From CBDCCV01 sp965215025 (lineage in GTDB: Bacteria; Bacteroidota; Rhodothermia; Rhodothermales; Salinibacteraceae), in NCBI GenBank assembly GCA_965215025.1, contig CBDCCV010000002.1:1488001-1552000 (forward strand): 64,000 nt of DNA, read 5' to 3'. A model generated the notes under the pieces. That model ran no database searches and was not told the DNA's origin. It saw nothing but the letters and a program-made list of their open reading frames with translations. This document shows, one piece after another, positions 16,564 through 25,218 of the stretch (position 1 is its first letter; each line of letters begins with the position of its first letter). Position numbers and translations under genes: made by a program.

Positions 16564-18359
16564 GCCGACACCTGCGCCATGGCCCTGAACTGCGCGCTGC
16601 GGCTTATCAGCTCGTCGTAGGTGCCGCCGTCCACGAGGCGCCCTCTGTCGAGCAGGAAAATTTGGTCGCAGGCCCGCACGGTGCTGAGGCGGTGGGCGAT
16701 CATGAGCACCGTCTTCGTCTGCGCGATCTCGCCGATGGCCTCAAACACGCTCTCCTCCGTGACGCCGTCGAGGGCGCTCGTGGCCTCGTCAAGCACCAGG
16801 ATCTCGGGGTCGTGGTAGAGCGCGCGCGCGATGCCGAGGCGCTGCCGCTGCCCGCCCGAGAGGCGCACGCCCTGCTCGCCCACGGCGGTCTCGTACCCGC
16901 GCGGCAACGCGGCCATGATGAACTCGTGCACGCGGGCAATCTTGGCCGCACGGCGGACGGCGGCCGGGTCGATCCGCTCCTCTGGAACGCCAAAGGCGAT
17001 GTTGCGCGTCACGCTGGTATCGGAGAGGTAGATGTGCTGCGGGACGTAACCCAACTTCTTCTGCCAGCACGCGAGGTTCTCGCCGCTGATGGCGACCCCG
17101 TCCACCGTCACGGCCCCCTCTTGCGGGCGCAGCAGGCCAAGGACGAGGTCGATGAGCGTCGTCTTCCCGGAGCCGGTGGGTCCCACAAACGCGACCGACG
17201 TGTTGGGACGGATGGTCAGGCTCAGGTTCTCGAAGACGGGCGCCTCGGCGCCGGGGTAGCGGAAGGTGACGCCGCGCAGCTCGAGCGCGCGCTCGAACGG
17301 GAGCGGCACGGCATCGCGCTGCGCCGGCCGGTCCTCCGCGCCGGAAACGTCGCTGAGGTCGCGGTAGAGTTCGTCCAGCGCGGCGGCGTTAAAGCGGATG
17401 CGCGTGATAGCCAGGAAGATCTGTTGAAGCGAGGGCAGCAGGCGGTACCCGGCAAAGGCGTAGAGGCCCAAAAGCGGGAGGATCTGCGACGTGGTGCGCC
17501 CGGCGTTGAGCAGGTAGAGCACGATCAGGAGGATGCCGCCAAAGGCCACCGTCTCCAGCGCGTACCGCGGGATCTGTCCGATGATGTTGTTCGTGGCCTG
17601 GTGGCTGGCGTAGCGCCTCGATTGGACGGCGTACTCCTGAATAAACGCCTCCTCGCGGCCGGAGAGCTTCAGGGCCTTGACGCCCCCGAACGCCTCGCCG
17701 GCGATCTGGAAACGCCGGCGCTGCGCGTGCACGCGCTCGTCGCCCAGGCGCCTCAGCCGCCGGCGCACCACGCCGTAGATGGCCCCGTACGCCCCTCCGA
17801 GCACGACGACGACCGATAAGGCCAGCACCGGGTCCACCGCGATGAGGAGCGCGATGATCAGCACCGCTACGGCCGCGCGGGCGAGCATCTGCATCCCCGG
17901 AGCCAGCACGCCGTTGATGACCTCCTGCACTTCGGTCAGGATGTTTTTGGCCAGGCCCGCCGTATTCCGGTTGAGGAAGAAAACGTAGGGGCGGTGCAGG
18001 TAATGGCGCAGCAGGCGCTTCGAGAGGCTGTGGTTGCGCATCCACGAGAACCGCGCCAGCGCCCACGTCACAAACACGGAGAAGGCGTTGCTCAGGACCA
18101 TGACGCCTAGCACCAAGAAGCCGAGGAAGAGCAAGAACTCGTTCACGCTGGTAAACGCGAACGTCTCGTAGAGCCAACGCAGGATGCGGTTCTCATGCAG
18201 CGCATCCGGGTCGGAGACCAGGGATAGAAACGGCACGATGGAGACGATGCCGACGACCTCCATGACCGCCATGGCCATGATGGCGGGCGTCAGCAGGTAC
18301 ACCTGGCGCCGCTCCCGCTCGGAGAGGAGGCTGAATACTTTTCGTACGGTGCTAAGCAC
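16560..18359 (-). CDS. ABC transporter, fused permease/ATPase (MsbA/PglK-like)
   Basis: The 599-residue half-transporter has about six membrane helices within residues 20-320, then a nucleotide-binding domain. Walker A is GPTGSGKT (393-400), the signature is LSGGQ (500-504) and Walker B is LVLDE (521-525). The start is a GTG at 18359. The family exports lipids or lipid-linked oligosaccharides as a homodimer; PglK flips an undecaprenyl-linked glycan and MsbA flips lipid A. Overlap with the Wzx gene suggests both handle the same locus product. Expected location: cytoplasmic membrane. Confidence 0.9.
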   Translation of the reverse strand: MLSTVRKVFSLLSERERRQVYLLTPAIMAMAVMEVVGIVSIVPFLSLVSDPDALHENRILRWLYETFAFTSVNEFLLFLGFLVLGVMVLSNAFSVFVTWALARFSWMRNHSLSKRLLRHYLHRPYVFFLNRNTAGLAKNILTEVQEVINGVLAPGMQMLARAAVAVLIIALLIAVDPVLALSVVVVLGGAYGAIYGVVRRRLRRLGDERVHAQRRRFQIAGEAFGGVKALKLSGREEAFIQEYAVQSRRYASHQATNNIIGQIPRYALETVAFGGILLIVLYLLNAGRTTSQILPLLGLYAFAGYRLLPSLQQIFLAITRIRFNAAALDELYRDLSDVSGAEDRPAQRDAVPLPFERALELRGVTFRYPGAEAPVFENLSLTIRPNTSVAFVGPTGSGKTTLIDLVLGLLRPQEGAVTVDGVAISGENLACWQKKLGYVPQHIYLSDTSVTRNIAFGVPEERIDPAAVRRAAKIARVHEFIMAALPRGYETAVGEQGVRLSGGQRQRLGIARALYHDPEILVLDEATSALDGVTEESVFEAIGEIAQTKTVLMIAHRLSTVRACDQIFLLDRGRLVDGGTYDELISRSAQFRAMAQVSA

Positions 18360-18468
18360 GGTCTACTCTACTTTCATTCATACAGGCGGGGGAAAAGAAG
18401 CGCTCAGTGCCGCGCCCCAACGCCGGGATCTCTTCACTCGGCAAGGATCGTCCCCATTCGTTCATTTG

Positions 18469-19632
18469 TCAGGACGCTTGACGGCTTTTGCCACTTTTTC
18501 CCGTCCCGTCAAGGACTTCCTGGTAAAACGCGGCGTAGCGCCGCGCGATCTGCTCTATCGTGAAGCGGTCCTGCACCCACCGCTTTGCCGCTGCCCCCAT
18601 CTCCGCACGGCGGGTCGGGTGGCGCAGCAGGCGAAGCACGTGACGGGCCATCTCGTCTTCCTCCCTGGGGCCGACGAGCACGCCGGTCTCGCCGTCGCGC
18701 ACGCACTCGGCGAGGCCGCCCACGCGCGTGGCTACCACGGGGAGCTTCATGAACCCGGCCTCTAAGACGACGGCCGGGACCCCCTCCGTGTCACTCGTGA
18801 GCAAAAACAGGTCCGCCGCTTTGAGGAAGGGGGCTACGCTTTTCTGCACGCCAAAGAAGCGCACTTGTCCAGCTAGCGGCGACGCCCGCGCCTGCCGCTC
18901 CAACTCCGCGCGGAGCGGGCCGCCGCCCACGATCCACACGTGCACGCCGGGCTGCTGCCGGTGCACCTGCGCCGCCACGCGCAGGAGGCGGTCCACCCGC
19001 TTCTCGGCGGAGAGGCTGCCGACGAACACGAGAACGGGTGCGTCTGCGGGCGTGTCGGCTTCGGCGCGCACGTCCTCTCTGGCCTGCGCTTGTTGGCCAA
19101 GCTGCGCGGGGTCGATGCCGTTGGGGATGCACGCCTCGAACGCGAAGGGCGGGTAGAAGGCTTTGACGTTCTCCAAGATCCCCCGGCTGATGCTCACGAC
19201 GCCGTCCACGGGCGGCATCACGAGCCGCCGGTAGAACAGCTCGTGGTACCACGTGCGCACCCAGCCTGCCGGATCGCCGATGTTGCGGTAGATCAGCGCG
19301 CCGCGCGGGGCGAAGCGCTGCGCGAAGGCGCCGTACTTGACCGTCCGCCCTCCGTTGGCCTGGATGACGTCCGGCCGGAACGCCGCGATGCGCTGCATAA
19401 GGCGGTAGAGCACGACCGGGTGAGCGCCGGGGATCTTCTCAAAAATGTGATCCTCCCGCGCGTTGAGCAGATGATCATCCGGGCGAAGCGGCAGCGCGTT
19501 GCCGCCCTGGTGCGGATAGAGGTACACGGTGCCCACGCGGTGCCCCTGGCGGCGCAGCGCGTCACTCAGTTGAAAGGCGAACACCTCCGCCCCGCGCCGC
19601 TGCGGCTTGCTCACGATCTGGAGTACGTTCAT
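18469..19632 (-). CDS. Glycosyltransferase family 4
   Basis: The 387-residue protein begins MNVLQIVSKPQRRGAEVF (acceptor half). PVLVFVGSLSAEKRVDRLL marks the start of the donor half, and DTEGVPAVVLEAG supplies the EX7E pair. Its ATG at 19632 overlaps the stop of the upstream FkbM gene by 4 bp, so the two are translationally coupled. It is a retaining transferase of the capsule pathway with unknown donor, and is clearly distinct from the tandem GT4 pair at 12.4-14.9 kb. Confidence 0.9.
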   Translation of the reverse strand: MNVLQIVSKPQRRGAEVFAFQLSDALRRQGHRVGTVYLYPHQGGNALPLRPDDHLLNAREDHIFEKIPGAHPVVLYRLMQRIAAFRPDVIQANGGRTVKYGAFAQRFAPRGALIYRNIGDPAGWVRTWYHELFYRRLVMPPVDGVVSISRGILENVKAFYPPFAFEACIPNGIDPAQLGQQAQAREDVRAEADTPADAPVLVFVGSLSAEKRVDRLLRVAAQVHRQQPGVHVWIVGGGPLRAELERQARASPLAGQVRFFGVQKSVAPFLKAADLFLLTSDTEGVPAVVLEAGFMKLPVVATRVGGLAECVRDGETGVLVGPREEDEMARHVLRLLRHPTRRAEMGAAAKRWVQDRFTIEQIARRYAAFYQEVLDGTGKSGKSRQAS

Positions 19633-20561
19633 CGCGGCTCACCCCCACCGTGCCTGCGGGCGGCTCGGTCTGCCTGGGCCTCCGCGCCGCGCCCGTAGAG
19701 GTTCAGGCGCCCCGCCGGTGCGGAGCGGTCGGCCTCTTCTTCCGGCGTCAGCGCCGAGAGCGAGCCGTCCGGCTGCACGGCGCGGAGCATGTACCCCTGT
19801 TCGCGGAGCAGATCCGGCAGGTCGTTCGGGGCGTAGCCTGCTCTTTCGAGCGTGCCGGGGTTCCACTCGACGAGCACCTGCGGGCGGGTGGCGAGCAGCC
19901 GCTTCATCCCGCGCAGCGCCTCGACCTCGCCGCCTTCCACGTCCATCTTCACGAAGTCGATTTTCTTCTCGATCACGTCGTCGAGCGGTTTCTCCTCCAC
20001 CTCTACGGTCCGGACCGTGTCGCCGAGCGGGTGGGCGTAGAAGCCGTGCAGCGAGCCTCGGCTGCGCAAGTGGAACGTGCGGGTTTGATCGGCGGCGCCG
20101 GCGGCACAAGCTAAAACGGTCACGTTGGCAAACCCATTCGCCTCGACGTTCTTCCGCAGAAACTCGAGGTTCCCCTCCGCCGGCTCCACGGCGTAGACGT
20201 GCCCGCGCGGCCCCACGCGCTCGGCCATCGTCAGCGTGTGCCACCCGACGTTGGCGCCCACGTCCACGGCCACCATGCCGGGCCGGAGGCATCGCTGGAG
20301 CAGGGCTGTCGTCCCCGGCTCGAAGCCGCCCGCCGCGTAGTTCGAGGCCAAGCTATACGGAATGTAGAAGGAGAGGCCGGGCCGGTGAACCACGCGGTGC
20401 CGCACCGACAGCCCTTCCGACGTTCGCAGCAACACCCGCTTCAGCGAGGCGGCCGCATACCGAACCGGAGGCGCCTTGGCCAGCCCGCTCCGGTGCAGCA
20501 CGCGCCCGCCCTGGAGCGCGATCCGTAGCAGCTTGTTTTTGAGCGCGTCTATGGCTTTCAC
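19629..20561 (-). CDS. FkbM family methyltransferase
   Basis: The 310-residue protein starts at a GTG at 20561 (reads KAIDALKNK next). VAVDVGANVGWHT is the SAM loop, YAVEPAEGN carries the ribose-binding acid, and FVKMDVEGGE is the FkbM hallmark. It is coupled by a 4-bp overlap to the downstream GT4 gene, so the methyl group may go on the sugar that this transferase adds. This is the third FkbM protein in the window; the three are diverged from one another, suggesting different target hydroxyls. Confidence 0.88.
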   Translation of the reverse strand: MKAIDALKNKLLRIALQGGRVLHRSGLAKAPPVRYAAASLKRVLLRTSEGLSVRHRVVHRPGLSFYIPYSLASNYAAGGFEPGTTALLQRCLRPGMVAVDVGANVGWHTLTMAERVGPRGHVYAVEPAEGNLEFLRKNVEANGFANVTVLACAAGAADQTRTFHLRSRGSLHGFYAHPLGDTVRTVEVEEKPLDDVIEKKIDFVKMDVEGGEVEALRGMKRLLATRPQVLVEWNPGTLERAGYAPNDLPDLLREQGYMLRAVQPDGSLSALTPEEEADRSAPAGRLNLYGRGAEAQADRAARRHGGGEPR

Positions 20562-20606
20562 GTCGTCGGTTTTGCTGAGCGATGATGGGGGCGGCTTCTC
20601 GGCGCG

Positions 20607-21545
20607 TCAGCCAGCGCGCGCTTTGGAGAGCCAGAGGTGAAGCGCCTCGGCGCGGCGGCCCAACAGCTCGAAGGAGAAGAGCATCAGCCACGCCTTAGGG
20701 CTGAGCGGCGCGCGCCGAAGCACGCGCAGAAGGTGGGCGCGGCCTTCCCGGCGCCGCCCGGCGTGGTAGTTGAGCCAGCCGGCCTTGTAGTGCAGGCTCT
20801 GGTGCACGTCGTCGTGCTGCGCTAAGGCGTCAGCGTGCTGCTCGATGACGAGGTCGTACGTGTCGGCCAGCGACGCGGCGCGCCGGTGCATACGCGACAC
20901 CTCGTGGCTCCGGAGCTTTACGAGCACTTCGGGCACGACCCGGAAGTCGTACCGCCGCACGAGCCGGATGAGGAACTCGGTGTCCACGGCCGCGCGCAGG
21001 CGCTCGTTGAAAAGCCCGACGTCGTCGAAGCAGCGCCGCCGGATCGTCACGCCGTGCCCCAGCCCGATCTTCCGCGTGCGCAGGAACCCCAGGTAAGCCT
21101 CTTCCCGGCTCTCGAACGCGGGCGCCCACAGCTCTACCTGCCCCTCGCCGGCGGCCTCGCCCGCTCCCTCGCGTACCCAGCGCACGCCGCACCACGTCAG
21201 CCCCACGGACGCTGGGGCGCCGGCGTAGGCCGCGTGCGTCTTCTCCAGAAAGTGCGGCAGGTACACGTCATCGTCGTCAAGGAAGGCGACGAACCGGCCG
21301 CGCGCGCGGCGGATGCCCGCGTTGCGCGCGGCGGCATTGCCCCCGTTCTCGTCCTTACGGACGTAGACGATGTGCGGGTCATCAAAGGCGGCCACCGCCT
21401 GCGGCGTCGCGTCCGGCGAGGCGTCGTCCACGATGATGAGTTCGAAGTCCTGGAAGCGCTGGCGCAGCACGCTCTCCACCGCACGCGGGAGCAGGCGCGC
21501 GCGGTTGTACGTCGGGATCACGACGCTAAAGGTAGGCGTGGACAT
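20607..21545 (-). CDS. Glycosyltransferase family 2
   Basis: The 312-residue protein starts at the ATG at 21545 (MSTPTFSVVIPTYNRA). The open frame reaches 21821, but that extension overlaps the next gene out of frame. GT-A motifs are IVDDASPD at 38-45, NGGNAAARNAG at 67-77, and the metal-binding FLDDDD at 88-93. The C-terminal part is hydrophilic with no membrane helix. It is an inverting transferase of unknown donor, tightly packed with neighbours on the same strand. Confidence 0.9.
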   Translation of the reverse strand: MSTPTFSVVIPTYNRARLLPRAVESVLRQRFQDFELIIVDDASPDATPQAVAAFDDPHIVYVRKDENGGNAAARNAGIRRARGRFVAFLDDDDVYLPHFLEKTHAAYAGAPASVGLTWCGVRWVREGAGEAAGEGQVELWAPAFESREEAYLGFLRTRKIGLGHGVTIRRRCFDDVGLFNERLRAAVDTEFLIRLVRRYDFRVVPEVLVKLRSHEVSRMHRRAASLADTYDLVIEQHADALAQHDDVHQSLHYKAGWLNYHAGRRREGRAHLLRVLRRAPLSPKAWLMLFSFELLGRRAEALHLWLSKARAG

Positions 21546-21589
21546 GCGCTTTGGAGAGCAGTCGTCGGGAGCGTGGGTCAGGCGGATCG

Positions 21590-22681
21590 TCAGCGGAGCA
21601 CCGCCGCCGCCTCGCGGACGGGCACCGCCTGGATGTGCGGCTGCGCGTCGTAGTGCGCGTAGATCTCTTGCGCGTGCTCGGCGCGGTACCCGGCGTTGAG
21701 CTGCTCGGGGCCGAAGCGGAACGCCACCAGCTCCATCCGGTCGCGGAAGATCGTCTGGCAGTTGACCAGCGCCGAGGTGTAGAACCCCGCCACGGCGCTC
21801 GGCAGCGGGCCTCGCGCGCACAGCTCGTACTCGATGGGCAGGTCAAAGCTTTGGAGCGCCCACCCCAGCGCGGCGATCTGCGCGCGGGCGGGCGCCTCGC
21901 GGCTTTCGTTGCGGTGCGGGATGTACGTCACCGGCCGGCCGGCGAAGTAGGCGTCGGCCGCGCGCAGGCCGGCGGCGTAGACGTCTTCGCTTACAATGCC
22001 GAACTCCACGAGCGGCTGCCCCAGGAAATAGACAGCCTCGCTTAGCGGCTTCTCCTGCGCTTGAGCGCGGAGGCGGGCGTAGTCGTGCCGCACTTGGCGG
22101 TCGCGCGCGTCCACATCGATGTCGAATGAGGTGAAAAAGGTGACGTGCTCGACCTCGCCGAGGTCCACGCCGTAGAGCGCAGCCCGGAGACGGCCCACCA
22201 GGCGCTTTTGCCAGGGCTGGTGCGCCAGGCTGAACGCGCGTTCCTTACGCCATCGGTTGTTGCCGAGCGTGCCGGCGCCGTCATCTAAAAGGACCACCTC
22301 ATCCGCCGCAGTCACGTTGGCGAAGTGGCGCATCAGCTTCTGGTAGTAGAGGCCCAGGAAGACGCGCTCGACCCGCCCGAGGCGCTGCGCGAGCGCGCGA
22401 AGCTGCGCCGCCCGCCGCCGCCGCCGCGCCCGGCTGCGCCACGCCCGCCGCGCGCGGCCCATCCCGCCCGGTGCATCGTCGCCCTCCACGTCGAAGAGCG
22501 GCCAGAGGTGCGTCGCGCCCCAAGCCCCCTGCTCGCCGGCAATGGCCTGAAGCTGCCGCAGGCTCACCGGCGTCTTCGGCAGCGCGACGAGGACGCACGC
22601 CTCCGGCGCCAGGCCGAAGTGGTGTCGCGCCTCCAGTGCGTTGATAAGCTGCATCGGGGACGTGAGCAAGAAGACGTTCAT
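21590..22681 (-). CDS. GT52/polysialyltransferase-like protein
   Basis: The 363-residue protein starts at the ATG at 22681 (MNVFLLTSPMQLINALEA); an upstream extension to 22960 would overlap the next gene. The N-terminus resembles the TPLQ opening of GT52 and bacterial polysialyltransferases. Three sites correspond to the conserved signatures of bacterial sialyltransferases in related families: LLDDGAGT (131-138) for the D/E-D/E-G motif, YIPHRNE (253-259) where HP is usual, and YTSALVN (301-307) for the SS motif. The HP motif is altered to HR. With CMP-nonulosonate genes 3 kb away, a nonulosonate transferase is plausible, but the assignment rests on short motifs. Confidence 0.55.
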   Translation of the reverse strand: MNVFLLTSPMQLINALEARHHFGLAPEACVLVALPKTPVSLRQLQAIAGEQGAWGATHLWPLFDVEGDDAPGGMGRARRAWRSRARRRRRAAQLRALAQRLGRVERVFLGLYYQKLMRHFANVTAADEVVLLDDGAGTLGNNRWRKERAFSLAHQPWQKRLVGRLRAALYGVDLGEVEHVTFFTSFDIDVDARDRQVRHDYARLRAQAQEKPLSEAVYFLGQPLVEFGIVSEDVYAAGLRAADAYFAGRPVTYIPHRNESREAPARAQIAALGWALQSFDLPIEYELCARGPLPSAVAGFYTSALVNCQTIFRDRMELVAFRFGPEQLNAGYRAEHAQEIYAHYDAQPHIQAVPVREAAAVLR

Positions 22682-22727
22682 AGAGGCGGGTCCTCCGAGT
22701 AAGCCTCTCGTTGAAGGGGCGGCCCGC

Positions 22728-23684
22728 CTAGAGCAGGCGCTGGCGCAGCGCCGCCGGCATCCTGCCCGCAACAGATGCGGGAAGCTGCCGGGCAAGCGCC
22801 CTGGGCAGGAAGTACGCTGCCTTTTTCGCACGGTCGATCCGCTTGTGCCGCTGGATGAGGCGCATCTGCTCCTCGTAGACGGAAGGAAACTCGGGGGCGT
22901 ACCCCTCGGGTGCCCGCTCAAACACGGCCCAGACCTCGGACCCCTCGGGTTGAAGGACAAGCGGGCGCAGCCCCGCCCGCGCCGCCGCGCGCGCCAGCGT
23001 CACCTCGCCAAAATAGTACGTGTGCACGACCTCGAACCAGCGCTCGGCCAGCGGGCGAATGGGCGACATCATGTCCGGCACGGCCACGTACGCCCGTCCG
23101 CCCGGCGCCAGCACGTGGCGCACCTTACGCAACGCCGCCACGGGGTCGAGCAGATGCTCCAACACGTGCCGCATGATGACGAAGTCGAACGCTCCCTCTC
23201 GGCCTTCCTGCCAGTTGGTGTCCGCGTCGTCGGTGACGACCGTGGCGCCGAGCGCTTCGGTCAAGTGCGCGCGGCAGTCGGCCGACGGCTCGATGGCGGC
23301 CAGCCTGGCGCCGGGGCTGATCTCCTTCCGGACGTAGTCGAGCGACCACCCCATCCCCGCGCCGATATCGAGAACGACCTCCGGGCGCGCTTTGCCCAGA
23401 TGAGGCTGCGAGCGGCGCCAGACGGCTCGGGGGTGGCGGTACTTCTCCTCATCCGAGAGGGCGGCGGGCTTGGCCGAGCGGTAGTAGCGGTAGTAGTCGT
23501 GGGCGTAGAACTGCTGGTAGCGCGCCTTCGTCCATCGCGGGTTTAGGTACACGAGGCCGTCGTGCGGGCAGATGCTCACATGCGTAGGCAAGCCGCCCTT
23601 GCCGCGCTCGATGATCTTCTCTGTGTCCGCCGTTTCTCCGCAGATGAAGCACGGGACGGCTTCGAGCGTTTCGTTCTCTTGCAT
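22728..23684 (-). CDS. SAM-dependent methyltransferase with N-terminal zinc-ribbon-like motif
   Basis: The 318-residue protein starts at the ATG at 23684 (MQENETLE); a GTG at 23708 lies inside a repeat end and is rejected. CFIC (12-15) and a further Cys at 39 in ICPHDGLVYLNPRW resemble the small metal-binding head seen on many surface-glycan methyltransferases. The Rossmann core has LDIGAGMGWS at 105-114, FVIMRHVLEHL and VLAPGGRAYVAVP. Likely a sugar methyltransferase. A 156-bp repeat element begins only 8 bp upstream of its start codon, so its promoter and leader come from that element or beyond. Confidence 0.8.
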   Translation of the reverse strand: MQENETLEAVPCFICGETADTEKIIERGKGGLPTHVSICPHDGLVYLNPRWTKARYQQFYAHDYYRYYRSAKPAALSDEEKYRHPRAVWRRSQPHLGKARPEVVLDIGAGMGWSLDYVRKEISPGARLAAIEPSADCRAHLTEALGATVVTDDADTNWQEGREGAFDFVIMRHVLEHLLDPVAALRKVRHVLAPGGRAYVAVPDMMSPIRPLAERWFEVVHTYYFGEVTLARAAARAGLRPLVLQPEGSEVWAVFERAPEGYAPEFPSVYEEQMRLIQRHKRIDRAKKAAYFLPRALARQLPASVAGRMPAALRQRLL

Positions 23685-23692
23685 CTTACTCA

Positions 23693-23848
23693 ACCCAAGT
23701 TGCGGCACATAAGAAAACTGTCATTAGCGGGGAGGCGAAGCCGACGCGGCAATCTTATAGATCACACCCTGGAGCGTTCAGACAGAGATTGCCGCGCTCA
23801 CTACGTTCGCTCGCAATGACAAGTGAAAGTGTAGGTCACAACCTGATT
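23693..23848. mobile_element. Short element with IS982-related ends (MITE-like)
   Basis: The left end ACCCAAGTTGCGGCACAT matches the terminal repeat of the IS982-family element at 38,772 at 14 of 18 positions. The right end (read inward as AAATCAGGTTGTGACCTAC) matches at 15 of 18. The ends face each other 156 bp apart with no transposase between them, as in a deletion derivative or MITE. The interior is occupied by a REP-like palindrome (23720-23820). No clear target duplication is visible, which suggests an old or rearranged insertion. Confidence 0.5.
23720..23820. repeat. REP-like palindromic element R4
   Basis: The arms begin GTCATTAGCGGGGAGGCGAA and, from the other end, GTCATTGCGAGCGAACGTAG. 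Both lead into GCGGCAATCT, giving a long imperfect hairpin. It has the same GTCATT-type ends as R1-R3 and lies inside the element bounded by IS982-like ends. Confidence 0.65.
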
Positions 23849-23898
23849 TGTTTACTTCCGGACTGCTTGGCTTCGGGGTCACGCGCGCGGGCCGCCGC

Positions 23899-24951
23899 TT
23901 ATTCCGCCAGCGCGCCCTGATGCTCGGCCAAGTCCGCCTCGACCATGATGCGGACGAGTTCGTCAAAGGTGACGCTCGGCGTCCAGCCTAGCTCCTCGCG
24001 CGCCTTCGCCGCGTCGCCGATGAGGAGGTCCACCTCCGTCGGGCGGAAGTACCACGGGTCGATGTCCACCAAGACGCGCCCGGTCTGCGGATCGACGCCT
24101 TCCTCGTCGAGGCCCTCGCCGCGCCACTCGATCTCGATGCCAGCGGCCTGGAAGGCGGCCTCGGCGAACTCGCGCACGGAATGGGTCTCGCCCGTGGCGA
24201 TGACGTAGTCGCCGGGGTGGTCCTGCTGCAAGATCAGCCACATGGCGCGGACGTAGTCGGGGGCGAAGCCCCAGTCGCGCTTGGCGGCGAGGTTGCCCAG
24301 GGAGAGGGTCTCCTCGGAGCCTCTGGCGATGCGGGCGACGGCTTGGGTGATCTTGCGCGTTACGAAGTTGTGGCCGCGGCGGGGGCTTTCGTGGTTGAAG
24401 AGGATGCCGTTGGAGGTGTGCATGTCGTACGCCTCGCGGTGGTTGACCACCATCCAGTAGCCGAAAAGCTTCGAGACGCCGTACGGGCTTCGCGGGTAGA
24501 AGGGCGTCGTCTCCGTCTGCGGCACCTCCTGCACCTTCCCGTACAGCTCGCTCGTGGAGGCCTGGTAGAAGCGCACGTCCTCCTCCATCCCCACGGCGCG
24601 GATGTTGTCGAGGAGCCGCAAGACGCCCATCGCGTCCACGTCGGCGGTGTACTCCGGGCTTTCGAACGAGACGCGCACGTGGCTCTGCGCGGCCAGGTGG
24701 TAGACCTCATCCGGCTCGGATTTCTCCAGGATGCGGCGCAGGCTCGAGCTGTCCGTCATGTCGCCGTAGTGGAGAAAGAGGTTGCGGCGCAGGTCGTACA
24801 GCTCGCCGGGGATCTGCTCGATGCGCTTGAGGTTGGGCAGGCTGGCGCTGCGGCGAATCCCGTGCACCTCGTACCCCTTGCCGAGGAGCAGCTCGGCGAG
24901 GTACGATCCGTCCTGCCCGGTGATGCCGGTGATGAGTGCCCGCTTGCTCAT
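23899..24951 (-). CDS. gmd: GDP-mannose 4,6-dehydratase
   Basis: The 350-residue short-chain dehydrogenase has the NADP-binding GITGQDGSYLAE at 9-20, the catalytic T133-S-E135 (STSELYG) and Y157/K161 (YGVSK). Its size and motifs match GDP-D-mannose 4,6-dehydratase, which makes GDP-4-keto-6-deoxymannose, the precursor of GDP-fucose, GDP-rhamnose and GDP-perosamine. No dedicated second-step enzyme lies next to it. Residues about 179-276 are encoded by DNA identical to part of the second dehydratase gene at 28934-29944. It is divergent from the nonulosonate island. Confidence 0.9.
   Translation of the reverse strand: MSKRALITGITGQDGSYLAELLLGKGYEVHGIRRSASLPNLKRIEQIPGELYDLRRNLFLHYGDMTDSSSLRRILEKSEPDEVYHLAAQSHVRVSFESPEYTADVDAMGVLRLLDNIRAVGMEEDVRFYQASTSELYGKVQEVPQTETTPFYPRSPYGVSKLFGYWMVVNHREAYDMHTSNGILFNHESPRRGHNFVTRKITQAVARIARGSEETLSLGNLAAKRDWGFAPDYVRAMWLILQQDHPGDYVIATGETHSVREFAEAAFQAAGIEIEWRGEGLDEEGVDPQTGRVLVDIDPWYFRPTEVDLLIGDAAKAREELGWTPSVTFDELVRIMVEADLAEHQGALAE
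24123..24416. repeat. 294-bp perfect inverted repeat, left copy
   Basis: The reverse complement of this stretch equals 29430-29723 with no mismatch that I could find. It lies inside gmd, and identity stops abruptly at both ends, where the two dehydratases diverge strongly. The copies face each other about 5.0 kb apart and enclose the start of gmd, neuA, the NeuB fusion, the GHMP kinase and the start of the second dehydratase. Confidence 0.93.
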
Positions 24952-25031
24952 GGTGTGTTTTGAGGCGTATTCGCTTGTGGAGGGCGCGCAGCCTGCGCTT
25001 TTGACTCACGCTTTTTAGAGTACGCCTTTGC

Positions 25032-25046
25032 TTGCTCGCTGAGCAA
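25032..25046. promoter_or_regulatory. Small inverted repeat in the divergent gmd/neuA gap
   Basis: TTGCTC-GCT-GAGCAA forms a 6-bp dyad in the 267-bp gap between the divergent gmd (start 24951) and neuA genes. The gap should hold both promoters. A TATACA stretch lies at 25062-25067 but with a poor spacing to any TTG box. The dyad could be an operator; no more can be said. Confidence 0.25.
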
Positions 25047-25218
25047 ACGCGGGTGGAGGATTATACAGAGCTTTCACAAGAACGCGCACGCTGCGTGCTC
25101 GTCCGGGCGCAGGCGCATGGAAACAGCGGGCGCGTGCGGCAGGTAGAGCACGCCCTTCGCCCACGAAGGTAAGGCGCGCCTCGCAAACCTCCGATGCGCC
25201 GTCTCCTCCGATAAGCCA

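Noticed and set aside
23682..23708. GTG at 23708 as start of the methyltransferase
   Set aside because: It lies inside the terminal repeat of the short mobile element; the ATG at 23684 is better placed before the Cys-rich head.
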